Of a stretch of DNA of 64,000 nucleotides, positions 17,556-28,356 are shown piece after piece. The stretch's first letter is position 1, and each line of letters begins with the position of its first letter. Both the position numbers and the translations under genes were made by a program. Under the pieces are notes generated by a model. It saw nothing but the letters and a program-made list of their open reading frames with translations. It was not told the origin of the DNA and made no database searches. Source of the stretch: Planctomycetota bacterium (lineage in GTDB: Bacteria > Planctomycetota > Phycisphaerae > UBA1845 > UTPLA1); NCBI GenBank assembly GCA_016712275.1, contig JADJRI010000005.1, positions 144,405 through 208,404 of the forward strand, in the 5' to 3' direction.

Positions 17556-20500
17556 ATGGCCATATCAGTGACAATTCGACAATTCGCTGCACGGACCCAT
17601 CTGCGGCAACCGGCGCTTCGTTCGATCGCGACGATCATCGCACTTTGCTCCTGCGCGCGGGAAGATTCAAGCCGACGAGAAGCAACTGCCGCAGGCGAAG
17701 CCGGGGTTGTCGGATGCGCCTTTCGTTGAATGGAGCGAGGGCAACCGGAAAATTCTGCGGAAGGAAGTGATCGTTCGCGCGACGGTGACTGAGGTCTGGC
17801 ATGCATGGACGACGAGCGAAGGCATTGCGTCGTTCTTCATACCCGAATCGAATGTCGACCTGCGGATCGGCGGGCCGTTCGAACTCTTCATGGGCATGGA
17901 CGAGGCCGACGAGAGCGGCCTTCGCGGCTCGGAAAGCTGCAAGATTCTCGGCTATCTCGAAAATGAAGTGCTCTCCTTCGAGTGGAGTTTTCCGCCGGCG
18001 GTGATGAACCTGCGCAAAAGCGGGGCGAAGACGCACGTCGTTATTCGATTGATCGATCTCGGCGACGGCCGCGTGAAAGTGACGCTGAGCCAACTGGGCT
18101 GGGGCACGGGCGAGGATTGGGATGCGGGCCATGCCTACTTCGACAAGGCGTGGGGCATGGTTCTCGGCATGCTGAAGGATCACTTCGACAAGCGTGAGGC
18201 AAATGCAGAAAAGCCGGACGGTTCAGGGAATAAGTCATCGAATAAGACGTGGGTCGATAAACACGTTACCGTCACATCGTTCGAAGGAGACGAAAAGCGC
18301 CAGGACTTCGAACTTGTCATTCCCGCTCCGGTCGAAGCCGTCTGGAACATTCTCTCGACGGGCAAGGGACTGGAAAAAATCGGCGGTAAAAATTCCGTGG
18401 TTGAACTGAAGCCGGGCGGACAATGGGCCTTCTGGCCGACATCGCCAACGCGGGTGATGTCGTACCTGCCGAACGAGATTTTGATTGCATCGGGCAGTGC
18501 GCCGCCGGAGTTTCCCGACGTGCAGAAAGGCGGACACTGGGGCGTTTACTCGTTCGAACCCGTCGAGGCCAACAAAACCAAGCTGCGGCTGTCGGTGGTC
18601 GGCTGGAAGAAAGGCGAGGAATGGGACAAGGCGTTCGCGTATTTTCTGAAGAACAACCCCGTCTTCCTGGAATGGATTCACGACGCGCTGGCCTTTCCGG
18701 TGGAGGTCGTGCGAACGGCCGAGAAACTTGAAATGAGCTGCGTCGTGGCGGCCGATCGCAGTGACGTCTGGAAGGCCTTTACGACCGAAGAGGGGATGAA
18801 GTCGTGGATGGTGGCCCAAGCCAAGCTCGATTGGCGCGTCGGCGGGCGATGGTTGACCAAATACACCAAGGAGGGCGAGCTCGGCGATGAAGACACGATT
18901 GAAAACATCATTCTGTGTTACGAGCCCGAGCGCATGTTCTCGCTGCAAATCGGCAATCCGCCGGCGAAGTTCCCATTCAAGGAAGCGGCCAAGCACACGT
19001 GGACCGTCATCTATTTCGACGACGCCGATGCCGGCAAAACGCGCGTTCGTGTCGTCGGGCTGGGATACCGCGACGATGAAGAATCGCGAAAAATGCTGGA
19101 ATTCTTCGATCGCGGCAACAAATGGACGTTGCAAAAACTTCAAGAGAGATTCGCGCCGCAAGGCACGTTTGCGAGTCAAACAGCCAAGAAGGACGCAGCG
19201 ACCGCCCACGAGATCATTGCCAACAGCGCGGATACCGTGCCGGCCGACATGCAGTCGTACATGGCGCATGTTGCCGCGGCCGGTTTATCACTCGAGCGCG
19301 GGGAAACGACTGAGGCGCGACGCTGGCTGAACAGCGCGCCCGAATCGCTTCGCAACTGGGAATGGCGGTATTTCGATGCGAACCTCGATCAAAGCAGTCG
19401 CCAATGGAATGACATCGGCGCGGAGGCGATGTTCACGGCCTACCGGCCGGACGGAAAACAGATCGCCATCGCCACGACGGACGGCCGCGTACTGATCCGC
19501 GATGTTGCGACGGGCGGACTCATTCGGACCTTGAATCCCAATGACAAGTCATTCTGGCATGTGACATACAGCGCCGATGGAAAACGCATCGCGACGTCCT
19601 CGTCCGATGGCAGCGTACGAATCTGGAGCGCGGAAACCGGCGAGGAATTGCGAAAGCTGGTGCATGAAAAAAGTCAGGCATACTCGGCATCTTTCAGTCC
19701 GAACGGCAAACTGATCGCCACAAGTCTTCTTTCCTTTGTGAAGCTTTGGGATGCCGAAACCGGCAAGGAATTGGCGACGCTTGAGGGTCACATCCTGCGG
19801 CCGCCCGTCATTCGAGTCGCCTTCAGTCCGGACGGGACGAAGCTGGCATCGGCCGGCTGGGACAATTGGGTGATCATTTGGGATGTGGAGAAGCGCGAAA
19901 TTCTGCACAAGCTGGGGCCGGGCTATGGCGGCGTAGTATACACCCCCTACAACGCCGTCGTGTTCAGTCCGGACGGCCAGCGTGTCGCGGCCTGTGCCGG
20001 GTCGGGAGAAGTCTGGACATGGGATGTCGCGACCGGCGAGATGTCAAAGAAGTGGCATGCCCATGATAAAAACATCTACGCCATCGCTTACTCGCCGGAT
20101 TCCACGCAAATCGCCACCGGGTCGATGGATTTGGCCGTACGGGTGTGGCAGGCCGATAGCGGCGAAGCGCTTCGATCGTTTCGCGGACACGCCGGGATGA
20201 TTCGAGGACTGGCCTATCAACCGACGGGTCATGTCATTGCCAGTGCCGCCACGGACAGCTCCGTTCGCTTCTGGAACGTCGACGATGTTCCGAGCCCGCT
20301 GGTGGTGAAACACGACAAGGGCGTCTGGGCGGCGCGCTTCAGCCCGGATGGGAAAAAAATCGCCACGGCCGGCTCGGACAAGGCCATTCGCGTGTGGAAC
20401 GCAAAAAACGGCGAACCTATCGCCGCATTTGACGATCTTCCGGAACAGGCCATCAGCGTGGCATTCAGTCCCTGCGGCCAATTCCTCGCCGGTGGTACGA

Positions 20501-21210
20501 ACAAGCCTTCGATTTTCATCTGGGACTTGAAAACCCAAAAATCCGTACACGAGTTGGAAGGTCATCAGGGAGGCGTGCCGGGGCTGGCCTTTAGTCCGGA
20601 CGGAAAGCTGCTCGCCTCCGCCTCCTATGACGGCACGATTCGCCTGTGGGACCCGACCGAGGGCACATTGGTTCGGTCGATTGAGGGATCGGACGTGTCC
20701 TGCATCAAGGCAGAATTCAGTCCGGATGGCAGGATGCTGGCGACCGCATGCAAGGATGGCGCCGTGCGGCTGTGGAATGTCGAGACAGGTGCCGCTATAG
20801 CAGCACTCACCGGGCACACTGCGCGACTGGGCGCTGTTGCGTTCAATCGGGATGGCAGTCGGCTGGCCTCGGTGGGCAGCGATCGCACAATCAGAATCTG
20901 GGACACCGCCACGCGCAAGGCCCTGCATGTCATTGAAGGGCACGAAGACGGCTCCTACGGTTTGTCATTCACCCCCGACGGAACACGGCTGGCGACGACC
21001 TCTTATGACCTGACGGTCAAACTGTGGGATGTCGAAACCGGCCGATGTGCTTCGACCATTCAGCACACCAAGGAGGGCGGGTACGACATCGTTTTCAGTC
21101 CCGACGGAACGCGGCTCGCGATCACATTTACCGATGGAAGCGTTGAAATACTGGATTCAGTTTCCGTCGCGGCGCGGAAGGCAAAGCCCGACTCGGTGGC
21201 GACGCGATGA
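17556..21210 (+). CDS. Exported fusion: three SRPBCC (AHSA1-like) domains plus 14 WD40 repeats
   Basis: The N-terminus at 17556 carries a signal-like hydrophobic stretch (SIATIIALCSCA). A single frameshift near 17645 separates it from the main frame, which then reads KIQADEKQLPQAKPGLSDAPF into the first domain. Three SRPBCC/AHSA1 domains follow (each about 150 residues, with VWHAWTTSEG, AVWNILSTGKG and VWKAFTTEEGM starts). Next comes the linker LRNWEWRYFDANLD, the one planctomycete kinase-WD40 proteins carry before their propeller. Fourteen WD40 repeats (SPDG...RLWDVETG pattern) then make two likely seven-bladed propellers. SRPBCC domains bind hydrophobic ligands or protein partners. It lies directly after the TetR gene. 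The ligand is unknown. Confidence 0.85.
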
Positions 21211-21333
21211 CAGACTTGAGTGAACTTTCTCTCTCAAGTCTTGGGCGGTATGTAGTGCGCGGGCAACGGCCCGCTGCGAATGGAATGACCCTGGCAACTC
21301 GCATGGATGCGCAATTCAAAGGAGAAACGGCTC

Positions 21334-21723
21334 ATGAACAATGAAGGCACGATGAATGGCAAATCCATAGCACCCATGTTGGTGGTCGGCACGCTGGCTC
21401 AACTGGCCATGATCGGTGCGGGCCATTACAGCCCCTTTGTGAGAGACAGTGTATTTGCAATCGGCGGCATGTTGATATCGCTGATCTTCGGAGCCGCCTG
21501 GGCCGCGACCGGCGCCACCACAAAGTCGGGCGGAATGAAGGGCGGCGCGCTGGTCGGCGGCGGCTGCGCCCTGATCGGCATTGCGGCATCGGTTGCGCTG
21601 GGCGATACCGAAGCGATGGTCTTGTCCTTTGGCACCCTGAGTTCGGCCGTGACTGGGGCCATCGGCGGCCTCCTGGGCCATGTCATGATCGCCTCGAAGC
21701 GCTGCGGGCAAACGGCGGCATGA
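21334..21723 (+). CDS. Small integral membrane protein
   Basis: The ATG at 21334 is preceded by AAAGGAG at good spacing. The protein has about 129 residues with four hydrophobic segments (PMLVVGTLAQLAMIGAG, VFAIGGMLISLIFGAAW, a Gly-rich segment and LSSAVTGAIGGLLGHV), so it spans the membrane several times. No family was recognised. Confidence 0.75.
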   Translation: MNNEGTMNGKSIAPMLVVGTLAQLAMIGAGHYSPFVRDSVFAIGGMLISLIFGAAWAATGATTKSGGMKGGALVGGGCALIGIAASVALGDTEAMVLSFGTLSSAVTGAIGGLLGHVMIASKRCGQTAA

Positions 21724-21883
21724 CCGCCACAAACCATGCATCGACCGGAACTTGCATGACGTGTGTCATGCCGGCGTGAATTTCGTGGTTAATTGATGCG
21801 CGAAAACGATGCGTGAATTGAACCTGCAATGCGGGCCGATGGTTCGGCGCGCGGCAAAAGCGATACACGGTCCATTCCGACAC

Positions 21884-21912
21884 TTGACAGTGGATCTCCG
21901 TTAGGTTAAAGT
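21884..21912 (+). promoter_or_regulatory. Sigma-70-type promoter for DUF1579 gene
   Basis: TTGACA (21884-21889) is followed after 17 bases by TAAAGT (21907-21912), four of six matches to the -10 consensus. It lies about 70 bases ahead of the DUF1579 start codon. The region from 21724 to 21883 holds nothing else that I recognise. Confidence 0.6.
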
Positions 21913-21981
21913 ATGGTGTGTGATTTTCAGGGTCGCATTGCCGGGAATCTCGTTACACATTGATTTGAGGGAGTTTGCATC

Positions 21982-22638
21982 ATGAGAATTCGAAGCGTGG
22001 TCATCCTGCTTGCATCGCTCGGTCTGATTGTATTTGCCTCGACGCGGGCCTTTTCCGAGGACGAAAAGCCGGCCGGCGGCATGCCTGAAATGTCGCCCGA
22101 GATGATGAAGAAAATGCAGGAATGCATGAAGAACATGCAACCCAGCGATGCACACAAGTTGCTGACGGAGCGCGCCGGTTCGTGGAAAGTCACCATGAAG
22201 ATGTGGATGATGGGAGAAGGCAGCGGCCCGCCCATGATCAGCGAGGGCACGTCGGAGGTGAAGTCGATTCTCGGCGGTCGCTACGTCTCCGAGGACTTCC
22301 ATTGCTCGATGATGATGCCGGACGAAAAAGGCGGAATGTCCAAGGTTCCCTATGAAGGCACCGGGCTCACGGGCTATGACAATGATCGCAAGGTCTATTT
22401 CGGCAACTGGGCCAACAACCTCGGCACGGCCATGCTCACCTTCAAGGGATCGGTCAGTCAGGACGGCAAGACGCTGACCATGTACGGCGAGATGGATGAG
22501 CCCATGATGGGAATCTACGGCCGATACGTGCGATATGTGACGAAGACCATAAGCAAGGACAAACACGTATTCAGCGTTTACGATTTGCACGCGGGCGACA
22601 ACTACAAGGTTTTTGAGATCGATTACGAGCGAAAGTGA
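21982..22638 (+). CDS. Exported DUF1579 family protein
   Basis: A signal peptide (VVILLASLGLIVFASTRAFS) is followed by a Met-rich helix (PEMSPEMMKKMQECMKNMQP) and a DUF1579 domain: LTERAGSWKVTMKMWM, SILGGRYVSEDF, GTGLTGYDNDRKVYFGNW. DUF1579 proteins are beta-barrel-like and of unknown function, common in planctomycetes. A promoter is visible upstream. The following VOC gene is in the same direction but about 120 bases away. Confidence 0.9.
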   Translation: MRIRSVVILLASLGLIVFASTRAFSEDEKPAGGMPEMSPEMMKKMQECMKNMQPSDAHKLLTERAGSWKVTMKMWMMGEGSGPPMISEGTSEVKSILGGRYVSEDFHCSMMMPDEKGGMSKVPYEGTGLTGYDNDRKVYFGNWANNLGTAMLTFKGSVSQDGKTLTMYGEMDEPMMGIYGRYVRYVTKTISKDKHVFSVYDLHAGDNYKVFEIDYERK

Positions 22639-22761
22639 CTCAAGCGAATGGCGGATGCCGCGCGCGGGCGCGGCGGCGCATTTTGCATTTTATACGTCGG
22701 CAGGGAGGCCGCGGCGGCGCGGCCGCGCCTCTCAGGGACGGGCACAATAAGGGAGATTCCG

Positions 22762-23259
22762 ATGTCAACCAAAGTCAAAGCTATTCCGGATGGATACCAC
22801 TCAGTCACGCCGCATCTCGTCGTGAAGGATGGTCGGGCGGCGCTCGAGTTTTACAAGAAGGCTTTTGGCGCTGAAGAAATCATGGTGATACCCGGTCCTG
22901 ACGGCAATAGTCTCATGCACGGCGAGGTAAAGATCGGCGATTCGATGGTCATGCTGGCCGGCGAATGGCCCGGCGCCGCCACGCAGTCGCCCGCGACGCT
23001 GAACGGCACCACCACCGCCATCATGATTTACACCCAGAACACGGACGCCCTGTTCGATCGCGCGGTCAAGGCCGGCGCGACGGCGGTGATGCCCCCGATG
23101 GATATGTTCTGGGGCGACCGTTATTCCCAGGTCAAAGATCCGTTTGGTCATGTGTGGTCGATCGGAACCCATATCGAAGATGTGGCGCCCGAGGAATGTG
23201 CCAAGCGCATGAAGGCGGCCTTTGCCGATCCGAACATGTGCGGCGGAAACAAGCAGTAA
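22762..23259 (+). CDS. VOC (glyoxalase/PhnB-like) family protein
   Basis: About 165 residues starting at the ATG at 22762, which has an AAGGGAG ribosome-binding site. The sequence is PhnB-like: GYHSVTPHLVVKDGRAALEFYKKAFGAEE, HGEVKIGDSMVMLA, and GDRYSQVKDPFGHVWSIGTH at the end of the fold. Members are metal-dependent lyases, dioxygenases or resistance proteins; no specific substrate can be given. Confidence 0.92.
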   Translation: MSTKVKAIPDGYHSVTPHLVVKDGRAALEFYKKAFGAEEIMVIPGPDGNSLMHGEVKIGDSMVMLAGEWPGAATQSPATLNGTTTAIMIYTQNTDALFDRAVKAGATAVMPPMDMFWGDRYSQVKDPFGHVWSIGTHIEDVAPEECAKRMKAAFADPNMCGGNKQ

Positions 23260-23684
23260 GCCATCGTCGTTTCCGATTGAAAATCATGCAGTGACGGAAA
23301 TGCGACGTCCCTCGTGGACAAACTCGTGAAAAAACTCATGAGTTTCCACGAATGTCGGATGCAAAGTCGCGATTCAAAACCCCACTCCACCCTGAAAGCC
23401 CCGGTTCCGTTGCGGACCGGGGCTTTCCTTTTGACGGTTGGCGGATGTGGCTGCGCCATGGGCGAATTGTGAGTACCGGCATCTTAAGATGTGGAAGAAC
23501 GGCCGGGCGGCAGTACCGAATCAAACGAAACCAGTATCGAATTGGCCGTTATCTTGTCCGCGACTTCATCAATCGTTAGCATATGGAATCTTGCAGTTGA
23601 CATGGACCCAGAGCAGCATAAAGGGTTTCGCCTGCAAAGCTGAACCCTAAAGTCGTGATTGTCGCCATTCTTTCGGAGGCCTGC
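23260..23684. other. Intergenic region before EF-G paralogue
   Basis: Contains a hairpin at 23313-23350 (CGTGG-AC-AAACTC with GAGTTT-CCACG) and the terminator at 23395-23434. The last ~250 bases before the EF-G start are gene-free; I could not pick out a clear promoter. Confidence 0.55.
23395..23434 (+). terminator. Rho-independent terminator
   Basis: The stem AAAGCCCCGGT (23395-23405) pairs with ACCGGGGCTTT (23416-23426), followed by CCTTTT. It ends the VOC transcript. Confidence 0.85.
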
Positions 23685-25715
23685 ATGCCTGGATATACCA
23701 CGAAGGACATTCGTAACATCGCAATTGTCGGCCACACCGGCGCCGGTAAGACGTCGCTTTGCGAGGCCTTTCTTCATAGCACCGGCATCACCACGCGGCT
23801 GGGAAGCGTGACGGCCAAAACCAGCCATCTCGACCTCGACGAGGAAGAAAAGGAGCACCTGCATTCGATTGATTCGCATGTGCTGCATGTTTCGGCACAC
23901 AACAAGGTCATCAATATCATTGATACACCCGGCGCACCGGATTTCATCGGCCCCGCGGTCGCCGCGCTGGCCGCCGTCGAAACCGCGATGGTGGTGGTCA
24001 ACGCGGCGGGCGGCATTCAGGTCAATACGCGGCGCATGCGCGACATGGCCCGAAACTTCGATCTGGGTCGCGTCATCGTCATCAACCATATCGATGCCGA
24101 AAACGCGGATCTCGGGACGTTGGTGACGATGTTGCGCAAGAGCTTCGGCGATGTGCTTGCACCCGTAAACCTGCCAGCCAACGGTGGAAAAGCGGTGATC
24201 GACTGCATTTCAAGGGAGGGCGGCGAAACCGATATTCTCAGCGTGGCCGAAGCGCATACAAATATCATCGAGCGCGTTTCGGAGTGCGATGAGGCGCTGA
24301 TTACGAAATACCTTGATGAAGGCACGTTGTCAGAGGAAATCGTGCGGGCAAATTTTGTTCGCGCCATGGTCGCGGGCACGATTGTGCCGATTCTCTTCAC
24401 GAACGCGTTGAAGGATGTGGGCATCAAGGACCTGCTCGAATTCATCGCGGATTGCTGCCCGTCCCCGCTGGAAGGAAAGCAGCGCACGATCGTGCAAGGG
24501 GAGAAAGAAGAGCCGATCAAAGTGGATGGCCCCTTTGTCGGACAGGTCTTCAAAGTGGCCGTCGACCATAAGACGCACATCAAGTATCCATTCATGCGCG
24601 CCTTCGGCGGAACGCTGAAGCCCGATGCGCAGCTCATGGCCTCCGGCGACCGGAAGGGCAACCGCACCGGCCATCTTATGAAGTTCGAGGGCGCCGATCA
24701 CAAGGATGTGGATGCCGTCATTGCGGGCGATATATTCGCTGTTTCGAAACTGGATCTGCACATTGGAAATACAGTCTTTGCGGAACCGCGTGAAGGCACC
24801 GTTGCGATGCCCAAGCTGCCGACGCCGATGTATTCGCTGGCGGTTACGGCCAAATCCCGCGGCGATGAGGCAAAGATTGGCGATGCGGTTCGGCGATTTC
24901 TCGATACCGATCCATGCTTCAAAGTGGTTCACGATCCTGAAACGCACGAAATGGTCATCAGCGGCACCGGGGATCAGCACCTGCGCATGATTCTGAACAA
25001 GATGCACAAGCTGTACAAAGTGGATGTCGACACCAAGCCGCCGAAGATTCCATACAAGGAAACCATCACCGCCAAAGCCGACGGCCACTATCGCCACAAG
25101 AAGCAAACCGGCGGCGCCGGACAATTCGGCGAAGTGTTTCTCACCGTTGAACCGCTGGAGCGCGGCAGCGAGCCGACACTCAGTTGGAACTGGGATATTT
25201 TCGGCGGAACGATCCCAATCAACTTTGAACCGGCGGTCAAAAAGGGTGTGACCGAATTAATGGTTGAAGGCGCGCTGGCGGGCTTTCATCTTCAGGATAT
25301 CAAGGTTTCGATTACAGATGGCAAGCATCACCCCGTCGATTCGAAGGAAGTGGCCTTCAAGATTGCCGGCAAGCTGGCGTTCAAGGATGCGATTTTGAAG
25401 GCCAAGCCGGTCCTGCTGGAGCCGATTGTCAACGTGGAGGTCACGGTGCCGTCGGATCATGTCGGCGACATCACCGGCGATCTGGCCCAGCGTCGCGGGC
25501 GCCCCACTGGCCAGGAGATGCTGCCGGGAGACCTGACGATCATCACGGCGCAGGTCCCGCTGTCGAAACTATCGGATTATCACTCGCGCCTCAGCTCAAT
25601 AACCGGCGGCAAGGGCAGCTATACGATGGAATTGTCCCATTACGAAAACGTGCCGGCGATGGATGCCCAGTCGGTCATCGCGAAATATCAACCCCGCAAG
25701 ACGGAAGAAGAGTGA
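23685..25715 (+). CDS. Elongation factor G paralogue (EF-G-like translational GTPase)
   Basis: About 676 residues starting at the ATG at 23685 with a GGAGG site. The GTPase domain has GHTGAGKTS (P-loop), DTPGAPDF (G3) and NHIDAE at the G4 position, where canonical EF-G has NKxD. Domain II, the domain III (GTGDQHLRMILNKM) and domain IV motifs (KKQTGGAGQFGEV) are present, and the C-terminus has the domain V region. The G-domain lacks the long G' insert of canonical EF-G. The divergent family members of this type include secondary EF-Gs of uncertain role. The following acyltransferase gene starts about 20 bases downstream. Confidence 0.9.
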   Translation: MPGYTTKDIRNIAIVGHTGAGKTSLCEAFLHSTGITTRLGSVTAKTSHLDLDEEEKEHLHSIDSHVLHVSAHNKVINIIDTPGAPDFIGPAVAALAAVETAMVVVNAAGGIQVNTRRMRDMARNFDLGRVIVINHIDAENADLGTLVTMLRKSFGDVLAPVNLPANGGKAVIDCISREGGETDILSVAEAHTNIIERVSECDEALITKYLDEGTLSEEIVRANFVRAMVAGTIVPILFTNALKDVGIKDLLEFIADCCPSPLEGKQRTIVQGEKEEPIKVDGPFVGQVFKVAVDHKTHIKYPFMRAFGGTLKPDAQLMASGDRKGNRTGHLMKFEGADHKDVDAVIAGDIFAVSKLDLHIGNTVFAEPREGTVAMPKLPTPMYSLAVTAKSRGDEAKIGDAVRRFLDTDPCFKVVHDPETHEMVISGTGDQHLRMILNKMHKLYKVDVDTKPPKIPYKETITAKADGHYRHKKQTGGAGQFGEVFLTVEPLERGSEPTLSWNWDIFGGTIPINFEPAVKKGVTELMVEGALAGFHLQDIKVSITDGKHHPVDSKEVAFKIAGKLAFKDAILKAKPVLLEPIVNVEVTVPSDHVGDITGDLAQRRGRPTGQEMLPGDLTIITAQVPLSKLSDYHSRLSSITGGKGSYTMELSHYENVPAMDAQSVIAKYQPRKTEEE

Positions 25716-25735
25716 CGCAGCCGGAGGCCAAGCCA

Positions 25736-26767
25736 ATGGCGCAGGGTTCCGCCCACGATCACTTGCAAGGCAAGAATGATACGGCAGCGGCACATGGGGA
25801 GTCCGCGCCAACGAGCGGAGCTCGCGACGAAGTGTCGCAGCCATCGAACGACACAACCCCTTCCAAACAGACCAAGCCGATTCCTCTGTTCACCATCGCG
25901 CGCATTGCGTCGGTTCGAATGTTCCTCATGGGTTGGTCCCATGTGTTCGGCATGTCCGGCCTGTATTTTCTGGGCCAGCTGTTCGGGACCTGCGAGTTTC
26001 TCATCGATTACAACCGAAGGCGTCGCGTGATGCAGAAGATGGCCGAGTTGTTCGGAAACTCCTTCACGCCGAAGCAGCGATTCGCCCACGCCCGGCGCTA
26101 TTTCATGCGCATTCGTTGCGACAAGATGTTTTACACGATCATGGATCGCATTCCGCGCGGCAAGCTGATGAATCGCATCAAGCTCATCGACCGGCACTAC
26201 ATCGATGACGGACTGGCCCGGGAAAAGGGCGTTTATGTGGCACTGTGCCATTTCGGCTCGCACTACATCGCCGGGTTGATGATGGCGCTGTTGGGGTATG
26301 AGGTGTCGGGGCTGCGCGATCCGAAAGAGAGCACGGTGCGCCGGTACATTCAGCAGAAATATCGCGAGACGTTTCCGGAAGTTGAAAAGATGGCGATTTT
26401 TCCGGCAAATTCGTTTCCGCGCGAGGTTTATCGCCGGCTGAAGCGCAATACACTGGTCGCCAGCCTGATCGACCCGGATCGACGAAGAAGCGAGACGGCC
26501 AAGTGGACCACCGTGAAAATGTTCGGCGTAGACCGCGAGCTTCTGGCCGGGCCACTGCAAATCGCATTTCGTTGTGGCGCGACGACCGTTCATGGGTTTG
26601 TGGTGTCGCGGAAGAATTTTTATTATCAACTGATTGTCATGCCGCCGCTGGTGGAACCGGGACAGGAGCGCGACGACGAGGAAACGATACAGCTTGCGGC
26701 CCAACGATATGCACAGAGCGTCGAGAAATTCGCGCTGGCCCATCCCGATCATCTGATGAACATTTAG
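25736..26767 (+). CDS. LpxL/HtrB-like lysophospholipid/lipid A acyltransferase
   Basis: About 343 residues. The ATG at 25736 has a GGAGG site; a GTG at 25712 overlapping the EF-G stop is less likely. After a hydrophilic N-terminus of about 45 residues comes the acyltransferase core: KGVYVALCHFGSHYIAG (the H of the HX4D/E site is present but the acidic residue position is Tyr), RDPKESTVRRYIQQKY, VASLIDPDRR and MFGVDRELLAGPLQIAFRCGATTVHGF, the segments that correspond to LpxL motifs. Probably adds a secondary acyl chain to lipid A or a related glycolipid at the inner membrane. Confidence 0.82.
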   Translation: MAQGSAHDHLQGKNDTAAAHGESAPTSGARDEVSQPSNDTTPSKQTKPIPLFTIARIASVRMFLMGWSHVFGMSGLYFLGQLFGTCEFLIDYNRRRRVMQKMAELFGNSFTPKQRFAHARRYFMRIRCDKMFYTIMDRIPRGKLMNRIKLIDRHYIDDGLAREKGVYVALCHFGSHYIAGLMMALLGYEVSGLRDPKESTVRRYIQQKYRETFPEVEKMAIFPANSFPREVYRRLKRNTLVASLIDPDRRRSETAKWTTVKMFGVDRELLAGPLQIAFRCGATTVHGFVVSRKNFYYQLIVMPPLVEPGQERDDEETIQLAAQRYAQSVEKFALAHPDHLMNI

Positions 26768-26783
26768 CCACCGGTCTTAATCC

Positions 26784-28274
26784 ATGAGTATCACAACCCG
26801 CCCCATCATCGGCCTTGAGATTCACATTCAACTTCGCACGCACACCAAAATGTTCTGCGGTTGCGCCGTGCGATTCGCAGCCGAACCAAACAGCCTGGTT
26901 TGCCCGGTGTGTATGGGGCTGCCGGCGCGCTGCCGGTGATGAATGAAACAGCCGTCAACCTTTCCGCCGCGCGGGTGTAGCCCTGAATTGCCGCATCGCG
27001 CCCTTTAGCAAGTGGGACCGCAAAAGCTACTACTACCCGGACATGCCGAAGAATTACCAGATTAGCCAGTACGACCTTCCGCTTTCGGCAGACGGGTATT
27101 TCGACATTCCGCTGGCCGACGGCACGCTCAAGCGCGTCGGCATCATTCGCGCGCATCTTGAGGAAGACGCCGGCAAGAATCTGCATGAGGGGCTGGACCA
27201 TACGCGCGTGGATCTCAATCGCGCGGGCACGCCCCTGTTGGAGATCGTGACGCAACCCGATATCGAAAATGCAGAGGAGGCATACACGTTTTGTGTCGAG
27301 CTTCAGCGACTGGTTCGGTTTCTCGGCATCAGCGACGCGGACATGCAAAAAGGTCAAATGCGGTTCGAGCCGAATGTCAACGTCGCGATCACGCATGAGG
27401 GTCGCGAGTATCGCACGCCGATTAGCGAAGTGAAAAATCTCAATAGTTTCCGTTCGGTGCGCGGCGCGATCGAGTACGAGATTCACCGGCAAGTCACAGC
27501 GTGGGAGGCGGACCATTCGTATACCCTCGAAAACGTCGGCAAGCTGAATTTCGGCTGGGACGATGCACACGAGCGCACGGAATTTCAGCGCGGCAAGGAG
27601 GAATCCCACGATTACCGGTATTTTCCGGACCCCGATCTGGTGCCCGTTACCACGGACGACGAATGGGTTGAGGGGAATCGCGTTGCGATCGGGGAATTGC
27701 CGGTCGCGCGGCAGCGACGATTCATGTCGGATTACGGCATTTCGACGAAGGACTGCGAGATTATCCTCGCGGACGCGACGACTGCATCGCTTTACGAAAG
27801 TGCCGTGAATTCCGGCGTCGAACCCAAAGTTGTGACGAGGCAGTTTGTCGGGGTGTGGAATAATCTGGCGGCTTCTGCCTGTGAGACGATCGGTTCCCTG
27901 GGACTATCTGCGGACGTCGTCGCCGAAATGGCGAGAATCGTGGAAGATGGAACGATCAGTGCCGGATCGGCGGCACGCCTGGCCGAGCGACTGTATCAGG
28001 ATCGTGCAGGCGGCTGGCGAAGTCCCAGGGACCTGGCCGGGGAACTTGGACTGATACAGGAGCGCGACGAAGGCGCCGGCGCGGCTGGGTCGATGAAGCG
28101 TTCGCGGCCAATCCGCAGGCCGTCGCGGATGCGCTGGGCGAGAACGAACGCAAAGCAAAGGCCGCGCCCGGCTTTCTGCGCGGACAAGTCATGAAGATTT
28201 CCCTGGGCAAGGCGGATCCAAAGCTGGCCGGCGACATGATCGAAAAGAAGATTGCGGAGCTTCGCACGTCATGA
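26784..28274 (+). CDS. gatB: Asp-tRNA(Asn)/Glu-tRNA(Gln) amidotransferase subunit B (three frameshifts)
   Basis: GatB is the kinase/tRNA-binding subunit of GatCAB, which converts Glu-tRNA(Gln) to Gln-tRNA(Gln). The pieces join as IGLEIHIQLRT...VCPVCMGLP at the N-terminus, then LPVMNETAVNLSA, then ALNCRIAPFSKWDRKSYYYPDMPKNYQ, GTPLLEIVTQPDI, and SRKSHDYRYFPDPDL-type sequence (here ESHDYRYFPDPDL). The C-terminal Yqey-like tail reads WVDEAFAANPQAVADAL to PKLAGDMIEKKIAEL. Frame changes lie near 26935, 26977 and 28070. Such an essential, otherwise well-conserved gene is unlikely to be dead; sequence errors are the simpler reading. Confidence 0.92.
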
Positions 28275-28320
28275 ACCGTTGCCGTGGAAGCCGGCCGTCA
28301 AACACTTCAATGTAAAACGC

Positions 28321-28356
28321 CAGTAAGCCGATGGAGCATATTCCACCGGCTTACTG
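28321..28356. terminator. Hairpin between convergent gatB and lipoprotein gene
   Basis: CAGTAAGCCG (28321-28330) pairs with CGGCTTACTG (28347-28356); an inner TGGA/TCCA pair extends the stem. It lies between two convergent genes and could terminate both, although only weak T runs follow. Confidence 0.6.

Noticed and set aside
26784..28274. Programmed frameshifting in gatB
   Set aside because: Three separate shifts with no slippery-site pattern, in a gene not known to use frameshifting, among many other indels in the window.
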